DNA of 64,000 nt from Rhynchosporium graminicola (lineage: Eukaryota; Ascomycota; Leotiomycetes; Helotiales; Ploettnerulaceae), in assembly GCA_900074885.1 (NCBI GenBank), contig FJUW01000001.1, forward strand, positions 1,364,001 to 1,428,000, in the 5' to 3' direction. The notes under the pieces were generated by a model. That model made no database searches. It saw only the letters and a program-made list of their open reading frames with translations, and had not been told where the DNA came from. Positions 11,101-23,400 of this stretch are shown one piece after another (position 1 is the stretch's first letter; the number at the start of each line of letters is the position of its first letter). The position numbers were made by a program, and so were the translations under genes.

Positions 11101-12668
11101 GAATAATAAAGTAATTTCATATTTAATATCTGTATATATGGATAAATAACTAGTAGTATCTATCTTACGCTAGCTTCTAATAGATAGAACTTTTAGATAG
11201 CTTTATTGTAAAATAAAAACGGATTACTAAAAGTCTCCTTAGAATAAACGTATCTCTACTTTTAAGTTATTCCGATTTAATACTAGAATAAAGTTACTTT
11301 TCTTTCAGAACCCTAATAAGGTTAAACATATATATATACCTGAAAAGTTAATTAAGAAGGTCCTTAGTATCGCTTATAATAACCGAGCATATGTAAGAGC
11401 ATAGAGAATATATGATTTCCTAAAGGATAAGGTGTTTATACGCAAGATATAGCGAATAGTTCAATTATACGTAATATCCTATCCTACTTATCGAATAGCG
11501 AAACTAGGCAGAAGTCTACTAAATAATATACTTATACTAATTCTACCTCTAATAACTTAACTCTATATATTCTATATAGACTTAATTATAGGATTCCTAA
11601 TTTCTAAGGAAGGATACGACTTAGTCTTACTATTTATAAACTAAACGATGAAATAGATTAAGGTTATTATTAGATATAAAGATTAAGGAAGCGAAAACTA
11701 GGCTAAAGCTTATTATAAAGACGCGTATATAGACTTAGGAGTTCTAGAGAAGATAATTTCAGATCGGGATATACGATTTACTAGCGGATTTTAGGGAGAT
11801 ATATATAGTTTCGCTAATATTAGCTTAGCTTTTACTATAGCGAATAACCTTAAGGCAGATAGTTAATTAGAATAGTCTAATTAAATATTTATCTACGCTT
11901 TACGCTATATTATTACTAGATATTTCGATTAGTCTAATTAGGAAGATTTTATACTAGCTATATCTTTTGTCCTTAATACTTCAGAAAATACCTCTACCGG
12001 GTTTATATCTTACGAACTAAGATTTAGCTAAAAACCCCGATCCCTTTTCTCTTTAACTAATTATATTATTACTTAAGTATTTACTATAAAAAAGGGATAA
12101 GACTTTATATATAACTATTAAACCTTATTTCAGAACGCGATAGAGTTAGTTATATTAGTATAGTCTCGTATAAAGCTAGCCTTTAACGAGGGCCGGATAC
12201 CGGTATTACTTAAGCTAGGGGCTAAAGTTTATATCAGACTAGCTAAAGGGATAGACTCTAGGTATAAGCTCTTATAGAATTAGACTAAACTATCTTTTAT
12301 TAAATCTAGACTGTATAAGATTATCAGGCGAGTAAACCTACTAGCTTATGAACTAGAGCTACTCGAATAGATGAATATATACCTAGTAATCTTAATTAAA
12401 TACCTAGAGCTAGTAGTACCGGATCTATTTAATCGGATTATACCTGAACTTAGCTTGATATATAATAAAAATAGCACTAAACGTTATATTATTAAGAAGA
12501 TCTTATATAAGGAGCTTAGAAAATAACTTAAAGATAGGATAAGGAAGATATACTATAAGGTTAAGTATATAAGTTATTAGACTATATCTTAAGAACCCGC
12601 CTTAATACTAAAGGAGGATATACCGAACTTAATTACTAAGTTCGAGGGCTCTTTAATACGTAAATAAT
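8162..12668 (+). pseudogene. Pol remnant: (protease?)-RT-RNase H-integrase-chromodomain
   Basis: One frame (codon starts at positions leaving remainder 2 on division by 3) carries all recognisable pol domains over at least 9482-12668 without any frameshift. RT: VNLRKVN near 9731, FSSIDLTKSFF, and the catalytic box reading YIDNIIIFS at 10028, where the second catalytic Asp has become Asn by a G-to-A change. RNase H: YIDSSKEFRYSIAL at 10622, then LFLSKSLSIIEMNY. Integrase: a degenerate HHCC region near 11350-11500, core SDRDIRFTSGF near 11759, and TSENTSTGFISYEL. Chromodomain: RYIIKKILYKELRK and IYYKVKYISY near 12480-12580, then EPALILKEDIPNL. I count roughly 60 in-frame TAA/TAG codons, at positions where the family has Gln or Trp. 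A protease could lie at 8.2-9.0 kb but I cannot point to its active site. Confidence 0.88.
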
Positions 12669-12999
12669 AAATCGTCTACGTGATGTATATTTTAGTAAAT
12701 TAGCTTTATTAATATTTACCTTATTAATATTCCTACTTTACTATCGCGTTTATTTATTTCCTTAAGCTCCTCCTTATCTAACTTACGTATATAAAATTCT
12801 AATAATAATAATCTTACTACTATATATTAACTCCTTTATCTATACCCTTACTATTAACTCTATATTAACTGTAATAAGAGTCTACCCTATCTTTCGCACG
12901 AATATAGTAACTAATAATAATATACTAAGAACTCTCGACTCCCTTACTCTATTATCCCTAGTATACTTGTTATCTTCTTTCACTTGACTAGTTCGTTAA

Positions 13000-15498
13000 A
13001 GTAATATTCTATGAATCTTTTAAGGTTTATAAAATAGATTACTTTACCCTAATATTAAGAGAAACGAATATAATTTAAAGTATAAGATAAGTAATATTAT
13101 TAGAGTTACCTGAGATATCTTACCTAACCTTACTATATAGAGTAAAGAGTTAGATAACCCCTATAAGTATACTGACCTAAATAGTAACTTTCCTTAAGTA
13201 CTTTAATAACTATTTATACTCTATTATAAAGCTCCTAAGGATAGAGTATACTATAAGAACTAGCTTTATCTTTACTAACTTATCTAGGATAATAAGGAAC
13301 TTAACTTATATATCGAACGCCCCTAAGGTAACGTTCGCGTCCTAACTAGTATCTATCTAGGAGATTATCTAATTAGCGTAGCTTATTATAATATATTAAT
13401 AAGTAGTCTTTTTAAATAGTTCTCTACTAACTTTTCGCTAATTAATAGATACTTATACTCTTAGCGAATAGCCTTCGGAGACGCCTTCTGCCTACGCCTT
13501 ATTATAAACGACTTTCCCCTGAATAATCTTATAACTCTTAATATAAGAATTAGATATATTATTTATCTTAACAGAGATATTATAGTTCTCAGAAGCTAGA
13601 AGTTTAACGCTACTAATATTATAAAAGAGATATAATATAATTAGTACTACTATTTTATAGAAATTATTATACGAGAATATCTTAGAGATAAACTCCGCCT
13701 AGTTCTTTAAGAATTATAAGAACTAAAGAGATAGAAGAAAATCCGATAAAAAAGATTAAAAGAGGCTAAAGTAGTAGAACTTACTAAGGAGTATAAAGAA
13801 GATATATAAGTAGATAGGAAAGTATTTTAACTAATTAGCGCTTCCTTAGTATTTGATAGTTTATACTAGACCTTATCTCTATTAATTAAAGCTAAGGAAG
13901 ATATTAGTATTATCGCAAAACGCAGAACTAATAGATAATTCATCCTCGATAACGCGCTAATAAGAGGGTATAATAGTTCAAAGCTGAGCTTTGAAATATT
14001 CCTATAAGTAATAGCTTCCGCTACGATATATTATAGCGTATATATTTCACTTATAATAGAGATAGAATATATATATAAGTTAATAAGGAACTTCCTCTAT
14101 ATACTCGACAGATCTCTATTAGATAGGGACCGCGCTAACTACGTACTATATCTTCTCTAGATATTATGTAATAGATGTTCCTTAATAATTTAAGCTTATA
14201 TAAATACTAAAGTAGTTATCGAAGAATATTTTCGCGCGCTTTAAGACGTACTAAATTCTATTACTATTCTGGACGTTCTACTAACTATATTAATTAGTAC
14301 TTCTTATAGGTCTATAATTGTACTACTTAGCGAGATTATATATACTATTACGCTAGAGATAGTCGGGCTAGTACAGATCTTACGCCTACTAGTACTAGAC
14401 GCAGTTATAAGTATAGTAGCTCTTCTAAGAATTAATATTAACGGACTAGGCTACTATATAGAATTTATACTAGATTTACTATATTAGGCACCTTTCTACG
14501 ACTTAGACCTAATAATAATAATATTAGGAATTTTATTCTATATTTTAAGATACCTTCTAACTCTACTTACGCTTAAACTATAATAAGTACTAGTTATAAG
14601 TAATAAGATAGGAGACTTTATATTCTTACGTGAATATCTGAATATATAAGGCCTAATTTTTTAGAGCGAGATTAAAAGTAGTATAGTAGCGTATTAATAA
14701 TCGTATTTAATCGAACCTCGTATTAATATAGGAAATATAATGAATTTAATTATATTATCCTTAGACTATAATATCTAATCGAAATTACTATTAACTCCTA
14801 TTAATAATATAGAAAGATACGTAGGTATAGTCGACTATAACTAGTCGAAGGATACTAAGGGCGGAAGAAAGTCAAAGAGAACTAATAAGATCGACGTTAT
14901 AAAACTAAACGGAAATATACTAAAACGCTATAAGTCTTTTATCTTCGCCCTATTATAACTCCTAATATATTAACTCTTAAGGCTAGGATATTATTAGAGA
15001 GTTATAAACTTAGTTAAAAATAGAATACTCTTCTTAAGAAAATTAATAAGTATATAAGGACTAACTCGTATCGCGGGAAATACGGAAATAATATACGCTA
15101 TTAAAGATCTAGTTAATTAAGAAAACTAGAGTAATACTATAAATAGACGCCTTTTCGGTATAATAGTACTAGATACTGAACCCTAACTATACGAACTAAG
15201 AAAACCCTACCTAAAGAAGAAGCTAACGGGTCTAGTTTTACTAACTACCTAGACCTTTAACCTTATAGAAAATAGTAATAAAGATACGATTATATTACTA
15301 AAGCTTACTAAATCTACTCTAAAAGGGAAGAGGAAGCGAGTAATTAGACTAATGAAAAAGCTAGCCCTGATAAAGATAGTTATAACTAAGGAGAATAGGA
15401 ATATAGAGGATATAACTTTAATCCTATAAATTATAACTAGGTCAAATTTTAATAAGGATATATTAGATTTATCAGGGGAGAGTAGCAGAGAAGATTAA
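13000..15498 (+). pseudogene. Third RIP-degraded coding-like frame downstream of pol
   Basis: After the chromodomain about 2.9 kb remains before the 3' LTR, far more than the usual untranslated tail. In the frame with codon starts leaving remainder 1, stop density is low: in the sample 14101-14520 I count about 4 stops in this frame against about 26 and 10 in the other two. All but a few near the left end are TAA or TAG, as expected from RIP of Gln and Trp codons. The conceptual product has a mid-part rich in Leu/Ile/Tyr (14100-14600) and a basic tail (KGKRKRVIRLMKK near 15320), and ends at about 15498. I recognise no domain. It may be an accessory protein of this element lineage or a captured gene; exact start unclear (12.98-13.1 kb). 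Confidence 0.5.
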
Positions 15499-15576
15499 TA
15501 ATTATTACTATTTATATTTACTATATATTACTAGTCGAACTATCTTTTTTCTCTAAGGATAGAGTTTTTTATACTT

Positions 15577-15588
15577 AAGGAGAGGAGA
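15577..15588 (+). other. Polypurine tract
   Basis: AAGGAGAGGAGA directly abuts the 3' LTR start, as expected for the plus-strand primer of an LTR retrotransposon. Its all-purine make-up leaves no CpA or TpG target inside it. Confidence 0.8.
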
Positions 15589-15771
15589 TATCACGGGATA
15601 TTATTATAAGATAAGATAGCACTAAGTATATATCACGGGATATTATCACGAGATAAGATAGCACTAAGTACTTAGTACTATTAGTTAGCTTCACTTAGAT
15701 AGTTCCTCCTACTATAGCGATAGACAGAATCAAGACTTTTACTATATATATATCTCGGACGCCCCCTGACA
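15589..15771 (+). repeat. 3' LTR
   Basis: The gap-free partner of the 5' LTR. Its first half is more RIP-altered (TATCACGGGATATTATTATA against TGTCACGGGACATCATCATG) while its end keeps the ancestral TGACA. The last part is identical to the 5' copy over the ACTTTTACTATATATATATC segment. Confidence 0.93.
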
Positions 15772-15776
15772 CACGC
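15772..15776. repeat. Target-site duplication, right copy (CACGC)
   Basis: Exact copy of 5694-5698 immediately after the 3' LTR. Confidence 0.9.
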
Positions 15777-18700
15777 GATCCTACTGTTATGGCCGCTATT
15801 ATTATTGCAGAACCAAATACAAATCCGGGTGCCTAACTAGTAGACCTAAACTACAAAGAATTAGGACCCTTAGTGGCTTCTCTAATCAGAATTTTTTTGT
15901 GAAGACAATTAGCGGTATCATGTTGATACTGGAGGGTGTTGAAGCCTTTTAGGTCTCCGGGGACTAGTGTGATTTTTTGCTCTGACAGTCTTACATAAAG
16001 GATTCTTCAAGCAAAATCGGGGATCGGATCATCCGTCCTTGAAACTTGGGGGGGGTTCGCTCATTTGATCATTTTCCGCTTAATATCACAAAGTCAACAA
16101 AGAGATTGCCAAGCTAATCGGTCTCCTGGAGGCTAGTGGTCAAAGGCGATCAGACTAACATAAGATAATTATTGCTCCACGAAAGGCGCGCCCGGACTTA
16201 GAATCCTACGGCTTCCAAGTCATGCAATCACTGCAAAGGTAAATGCAAGAGAGAACTACATCAAAACTGATGTGCTGAGTTCAAGGAAGCGACACCATGC
16301 CCACTCGCTCACGAGTGCCTATCATATCTGAAGCGTCGTGCATAAAAGTTGTACTTTGTTGTTTACAAATCACAAGTATGAATTAACTTTAGAAGCTTGT
16401 GATACAGGAGGTACTCGGCCTGGGGAGAGTGGATATCACGAAATTCAAAACTATGTATGACACTAACTGAGTATGCCTAACTTTGAGATCCGATTCAATG
16501 GACAGAGAACATCTTCAAAAGATCCTCCAAATACATGATATATTGTGTTGAGGCTTTGCTGTCAATGCCTGAACCACAGTCGGGGTTGAGTGGGTCATTT
16601 CGCAAATAGCACGAACCATATCAATGTCTAAATAGATTGTGTGCTGCGATCAGAAATCTGATCAGTCTAGATGACGATAGTACATTCTTTTGTGGACCGT
16701 AGTGGTGGATACTAACTGAACTAGTAGCTAGAGGCCCTCTTGGGACTTCTCTCCAGGACTTGAGCCTAGGAGCTTATTTCTGGCGTGGGTTGGCAGGATC
16801 TGGCAGGTATTTACTGTTATAGCACTACTTTCACTTTGGTGCTGTCGCAGACGTGAAACAATAAAATTTAGTCTCCTTAGCGAGGTCAGATAAGAATCAA
16901 GGGAATTGGCTGTTGACATATCACAACTTTCTTTTTGGCTCTAGATTATACAAGGTCGCGTCCATAACTCATGAATGGCAATGACTTTTAGACCAATGAG
17001 GTATTTTACAGTCCGATCAGGCCAAAATGAAAAGCAACTTTCTAAAAAGTTCTACAACGAAACCAAGGACGCGGCCTGGATCTCGATCTAGTCTGGCATA
17101 GAATAGTGATTGTCAATTAGTGGGGTGCTATCTTTTATCTTCGTAGATACCTTGCAGTCGAGGGTGATTCGTGGTGTTTTGGCGATTGCAATTTCGTGAC
17201 TCTATTTCACAAGAAAATAGCATGGTACTCTTTAGTTTCTTTGTGAGAATGGCAGCAACCCATGTTCTTGAAAGCAGCCAAGCGCAGATAACATGGGGGA
17301 GGTAACTTGTTCAAGCTTTACGTGTACAGAAGTCCTAATAATGTAGTAAAGCCGTCCAAATCTGACGTGTAAAGTGACGATGTGTAGCCGGCTATATGCA
17401 GACATGTGTAACAAGAAAACAGTGCAGCGTGTGATTGTTCTGGATACAATCTCGACTCGTGTGCTGTGTGAGAGTCTTTACATATTCAAGCTTCAGATGC
17501 ATGACTGGCATTTCGCTTGTAATAGTACCCGAGTGACATCGATGAGACATAGAAGGGATATGGAACAAATCCGGTCATGTATTTACTGGAGTATGAGGAC
17601 GACGTCAAAACTCGAATGGTATTTGGATTTGAATTTGTTCGGCAGATGTGGACTCAACTAGCTTTAAAACTAAGGGGTTTGATCTTCGTCACTTCCGGAT
17701 ATGAGAGCAGCGGAATTCCTTCATCGCCATGATCTTTGACAGCGAGCTGCCCCTATCTGGGGATTCATGGGTGATAATCGAGCGGAGATAGTTTTGATAT
17801 AAGATCATCAAAAGGTGTTAAGGTTTGATGCATGGTGTTAGATACCTCCCGGGGTTTTAAAATAGCAATAGACAGGAGATTGGTAAAAAAATTTATAGTG
17901 TTTTGATTGATGTGTATTGACAGGTCGAATTCTGTTGTCAATATACAAAAAGTGCTGTCACGAAAAGTGAAGCTGTCGGCCTTTGGAAATGAAACATGAT
18001 GGAGGCCAAAACTCACATCAAGACAAGACTCCTCTTCAGCATAAGATCAAACCATCCCACATATCCCGTGCAAATTCCCATTGATCATTGCGTCGTCCTT
18101 CTTGTGGTGATTTGCGTTCTTTCCGCCAGTGATCTTGCCACAGCCGATATGGCTTGGGTGGAAGAACCCTCTTCTCGACTGCGAAACAGGACTAAGGTTC
18201 TTGTTGTTACTTTTATACTCGAGTTGCCTAATGATGATCCTAAGTGATATTGAGAAAATCGTTTCATTCAGATCAGGTCTATTCGAAAATTTTCCAAATC
18301 AATCTAAGAACGAAACAATGCTCAAAGAAGGTAGGAAGACGGTAATACCTCCTGGATATCTCGATTCTTTGGGGCAGTCTTGCTGCTAAGAACTCTCCAT
18401 CTTGTTCGTAGTATAGGTGCTATATAAGATCTACAAGGGAAGCCTGGAAGAGCTGTTACAATCAATTGCTTTCGGATATCATCAACCGCAAGGGATATTC
18501 GTTCCTCATGCCGATATGCTTGAAACAGGGTTGATAATGCTGGAACCTGACAGTAAGTAAAGGATTGACAGCGGCTGATATTGTGAAGCATGAGCGGAAT
18601 AAGCAACCCATATTCGCAGTTTGAGGTAAAAAAGGGCACTGTAGGAGCGTTCTCGGATTCGTGATGGAAATGCATATGGCTGGTATAGGGTACAAGGAGA

Positions 18701-20412
18701 AGCAAAATTAAATAGTGTAGATCTCTGTTGTTAAGGGTAAAATTGGACAGAGCTATTTTCGTGTTTGAAGCAGAGTCGTGAAACTTGAAAGTACTCATAC
18801 GACGGCTCGAAGGATATGGAGAGCAGCACTCTTTCCTTTGAAGAAGAATCCTGATTGTCGCCGAGAAGAAAAAGAGAAACGTCCCAATTGATAACCTCGA
18901 GGTCGATATCAAAGCTCAGTGTATAAAGTTCTTCTCTGCATCACTGATCAAGTGCTTAGGCTCAATCCGGAGAAAAGTCAATTCCCCGTTGTGTACCCAG
19001 TTACCGAGAGGAACGGACTTGGCGCCCCTTTTGCTCTTGATTGCATGAATTCGGCATGGCACGGACGTCAACAAATAAACAAACTTCAATAAAGTTATGT
19101 GGAAACAAGAGCAAACGGATCTTTACGCAAGGGATGTTGAGGAAAGCATTTCCGGATCCTTCTGCGGTTGAGAGGTTCCAAGACAGCGGCAAGTTTGGTG
19201 GCGAGCAAGCACGCGGGTATAGGCAGATCGGTGACTACGGAGGCTTGAGTTCGAGATAAGGTGTACGATTACCGTGTAGTGCAGCTTTTCGCACAGTGCC
19301 GTGTCCCTGGGGACAAGTTTCTCATTCCTGAGAGCTCATTATTAGCGTTGTGTTCGCCCCTGAGGCATATGAAGGAGAGTTTATAGAACACAGAATGCTT
19401 ATCCGGATTTAGGCCCCAGTGCTTCTTCTACATTTAGGAGCATGGATACAACATACAGTATAGGCGTATATCTGTTGAATCTCCTTGAGTTTGTGGATTG
19501 GACATAAGATTAAGAGCACTGAGACCTGTTGTTGACAAACCGGTAAGTGATAATGCTTAGTCCTGCTATACTTAATTAATGTCACGAGCAAGTGTAATCC
19601 TTTCATGACTTTATGTGATTCATTCGATCGTTAAACAAGCTTGCTACACGTTCGTAACCAAAACATCCAGACATTATTGACATTGTTTGGTATCATATCT
19701 TACATACCGTATCTCCTCCTATTCAATGGTCTCAATCGCATCTCGCTTCTTTCTCCTGGATCCACCTCATGTCCACCCACCAATCAGGAAAACGGCGGGT
19801 CCAGTGGTACCCCTGCCATGGCCGCCCTGGCATTTAGTTTCTATAGCTACAGCCACAGGCTTGCCTCGCTCGCAGGTGCAGCAGGTACGGACAGCCTGTA
19901 CAATAGAGTTGAACGTATCACCGCGTTCAATTTCACTACACTCGGCCGACTGCAGGAACTACGAATATTCTATACTGAACTTCACTTCTATATCTGACGT
20001 CTTAGTTAAAACATTGACAGCTGCATCTGTTCGAGCACTGTAGCACTGCCTGTTCCTGACGGAAAGAATAGTCTGCGCTCGAGCAAACCCAGCTGCCATC
20101 TCGAATCCAGATCACGCCCTCGACCGCTTACCAGACCCGCGTTCCGTCGCTCCAAAGAAGCAGAACTCCGGGGCAACGCTGCTCTGTATTCCCTCACCAC
20201 GTCTACCCTGTAGGAGAACCCTTCCGGTCCTATTCTGGAGATGAAATAGCCCAGCGACCACCTCGGCCCTTGGACGGACTGAGCTTTCAATCCACAGACC
20301 GAAGTCAGAGAGAGAGTAACGAACGGTACGGGAGGACCCTGAGTCTGGTGGCTGCTGATTGTGTTCAATTGCTCGCGCTGGGGCAGGCGGGCGACCAGAT
20401 CTTCTCCTTCCA
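15777..20412. other. Gene-poor stretch of ordinary composition
   Basis: About 4.6 kb with no supported gene. CpA and TpG are normal again right after the element, so RIP did not spread. Several open frames of 60-196 codons exist (for example 18322-18912 minus, which lacks an ATG start) but none has a family motif. The last part, about 19.7-20.4 kb, is likely promoter and 5' leader of the DYRK kinase gene; upstream exons of that gene could hide there. Confidence 0.5.
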
Positions 20413-23400
20413 ATGCTCAGAGAAAAGAAAGGCCCCTCAGGTCCCAGGCCGGATTATTCACCGTCCAAGGTGTATGCCAACCTTAATGAGAACCCGCACT
20501 TGGGCCCTGCTGACTTCTACTCCTCTGACAGACAAGAAAATTATGATCCAGGCGCAAGAGCGCGAATAGAATCTGGACAACAACCCTTCAATGCCTCGAC
20601 CCGGAAAAACCATTCACTCTTCTCTTTTGGCGGAAAACCCAGTGAGGAGAACCTAGGCGGATCTTACGAATTTCTACCCTCTCAAAGTTTCGACGACCTA
20701 CATAGCAGTATTGCAACCGCGTCCAATGATTTCTTTGAACGGCCGACTGGGATAGAAAACAATAGCACAATAGGTGGGAAACGATCAAACGAAGCAATGA
20801 ATACATCTATGGCGGAAGCTAAAGGAAATGGGGGGACAGCTCGTATACCTTCAGCAGGGCCCAGACCAGTGAGGTCAACTTCAATATTGCGGCGGCAGAG
20901 TACATCGACTCGACAAAGCAGTATATCCTCCACTGCTTCTGGCGCAACGGGAAACATGGATCCCCCTAGTGCTCCACTTGAAACGAGGAACCGGAGGCAG
21001 AGTCAATATCCCCCATTATCAGGTAGTGCTACGGCCAATTCTGCCAAAGCTCCTCGGAAATCGATAGGACCAGGTGGATTGACGGACTCGGATTATGCAC
21101 GAGCAGCACAGAGGAGCCGACCAAGTCTGGCATCCAGTGTATCTTCGCAGGGGCAATCTGATACCGGTGGAGTGTCTACGCGTGTCAACGTGGGAGGTGC
21201 GCCAAAATACCCAGATGGAGCCCGCGGTCTTACTGCGTCGAGAGCAGCAAAGACAAAGTCGCTACAGCCACCTTCCAGGCAAGGACAAACACTTTTGACT
21301 CCAAAGTCGAGCACTCCAGATCATAACAGATCCTCTTCTTTCGCTGGCCGATCTCCTGGCCGAATAATTGGAAGAGGCAATACAACTCCCTCATCTTCAG
21401 CAAAGCGGATGTCCATGATGCCCGGAATGCCAACTAGCTCGTCTCATGCTACTGGACTTGGTGCGCGAACAGTTAGTCCCACAGATGCCCGAAGAGCAAA
21501 GCGATTATCGATTCTTCAAAACCCTCCACCTATGCCTCATACACCACCAACTCCTCAAACCGAAGCAGCTACTATCAGAACGTCCTCTAGATCGCCTTCG
21601 ATGCTTCCGAGAAAGATTTCCACCCCATCATCCTCTAGGACTACACCGGATGTGAATCGTAAGTCCTATAGCTCTGGTCTGTCGAATGGGTCGAATGCAA
21701 GCTATAACACTTGCCGTACTTCGACAGGCTCTCTACAATTTCGAATGCAGCTCCCGCCTTCTTCATCTAGATTACCCACACCGAAACCGAGGAATGTGCA
21801 TAGCTCTACGGGGAATGATGAGGAGGAGGAAGTGCCGCCAGTACCAGCTATACCAAAAGCATATGAATCGCCCAAAGATTCCCCAGCCGAACCGCCGTTC
21901 TTCAAACCAAAATCGACCATGCCTTTCGATGCCAGTAGTATCAATAGCACCTCTACAAATAGCTTATCCGGCAGAGCTTCGATTCGAGAACCTCCTAAAA
22001 ATGATCGAGAGCCAAAGCCCAGAAAATATGGTCCTCCTGCACCATCAGATGACCAGCAAAACCATGCAGCGCCTGCCAAGAAAAAGAATCTACAGCCACT
22101 CCGATTACCACCTTTGAATTTGTTACCATTAAGTACTCCGACAACGGTGAAGATTGCAGCACTAGAAAGCAAGGATGCTTCGTACTTGGATGGCCAAACA
22201 ACACCGCCCCCACGACGTATGGCCACCAAAACTCCAAGTACTCCCATGACCGCCTCGAAGGCCTCATTCTTTTCGAGGAGACGAACAGACTCAACAGCGG
22301 AAGATACACTCTCTCATATGAGGAGCAGCAGTTCCATACACTTCTTGCGGTCGGACACTTCATCTCAACTTGGCGGAGGTGGAGCCGAGTCTACCAAGCC
22401 TATCCCTATTACCTCCCGGCAGACTAGGCAATCGGTATCACCATACATCTCCTCTTCCCTTCCGAAGAATGGCGGAGAGCACCTGTTAATGCCCAGATCT
22501 AAGACCAGTGGCGACTTCTCTGCGCTGGACACATCAAACACAGAACATCCAAGACCTGCTAGATTGAACGGACCCCGTGCTCAGAAAATCACCAAACCAG
22601 CTAAGAATGATGCTCCCACTCGACCATCTAGCCAAGAAGAACCTACAACTCCCTCGTCTGGGACTTCTCTCCGTCGGAAGCTAAGCCTTGGCTGGAAGAG
22701 GAGCACTTCAAAGAGTAACATCAATGCCCCCCACGCTGCTGGTGAAAGAGAATCGGAGTACCCCCCTCAACCACCAAAGCATGACAATATGCCACCACCT
22801 CGAGTTCCTGCTTCAGCTTCTATCTCAAACGCTAGTAATCAAGACGTGCCAAGCCCCAGCCCTAGTGTCAAATCAACCACATATCTCGACTCCAAGCGTC
22901 GCAAAAGTTCCATCTCAGGTATGACTATCTTCAATGGCCACGACAGAACGCGAAGCGATTCCTGGGGTCTCAACGGCAGTTCAAAGAAAGAACAACCAAC
23001 ACAATGCGATAGACCTCCTCCTTCCTCACGATCAACGTCATCTGTCATGCAGAAGATGCTGACTTCGAAGAGCTCTAGTGGGACGATCAGAACGACAGAT
23101 CGCTGGACTGTCGACTGTGACAAGGACGATATGATTGCTGAATCTGAGGTCAAGAAACTTGCCATGAGACGAAAAGATACTGAACAAGCAGCTCAAGTTC
23201 TTGACGCCCTTCGTCAACGCGCTATTCCACAGGAGCGAATTTCACCCCAATCTGCCTTGCAGGTTCACAATCTCAATATCTACGAACGAGGAGAAATTCT
23301 TGACTACAAGGATATTTACTTCGCTGGAACTCCTACTGCTGCAAAGCATGTTGGTCAACTTGCTGCTGATTCGGCTAACTTTGGCTATGATGATGAGAGA

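Larger units (their letters stand above)
5699..15771 (+). mobile_element. Complete RIP-degraded Ty3/Gypsy LTR retrotransposon (chromovirus type)
   Basis: The element is about 10.07 kb, bounded by two 183-bp LTRs and a perfect CACGC duplication. Between the LTRs CpA and TpG dinucleotides are nearly absent while TpA is in great excess and CpG remains common, the pattern of RIP. Almost no ATG survives and stop codons TAA and TAG are everywhere. Despite this, plus-strand frames still show Gag-like sequence, RT, RNase H, integrase and a chromodomain in the Ty3/Gypsy order. A 12-base purine tract abuts the 3' LTR. A primer-binding site should follow 5881 but RIP has changed it beyond confident reading. 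Composition differs completely from both flanks. The element cannot encode functional protein now. Confidence 0.95.

Noticed and set aside
16190..16345. Possible Zn2Cys6 zinc-cluster remnant (SCNHCKGKCKREL followed by Cys residues)
   Set aside because: Cysteine spacing does not fit C-x2-C-x6-C, an in-frame TGA interrupts it, and no downstream regulator domain is readable.
18322..18912. 196-codon minus-strand frame
   Set aside because: It has no ATG at its start, no motif and an unlikely composition; treated as chance.
20359..20412. Upstream extension of the DYRK kinase frame
   Set aside because: The frame starts with TTG; the first ATG is 20413. An upstream exon is possible but unsupported.
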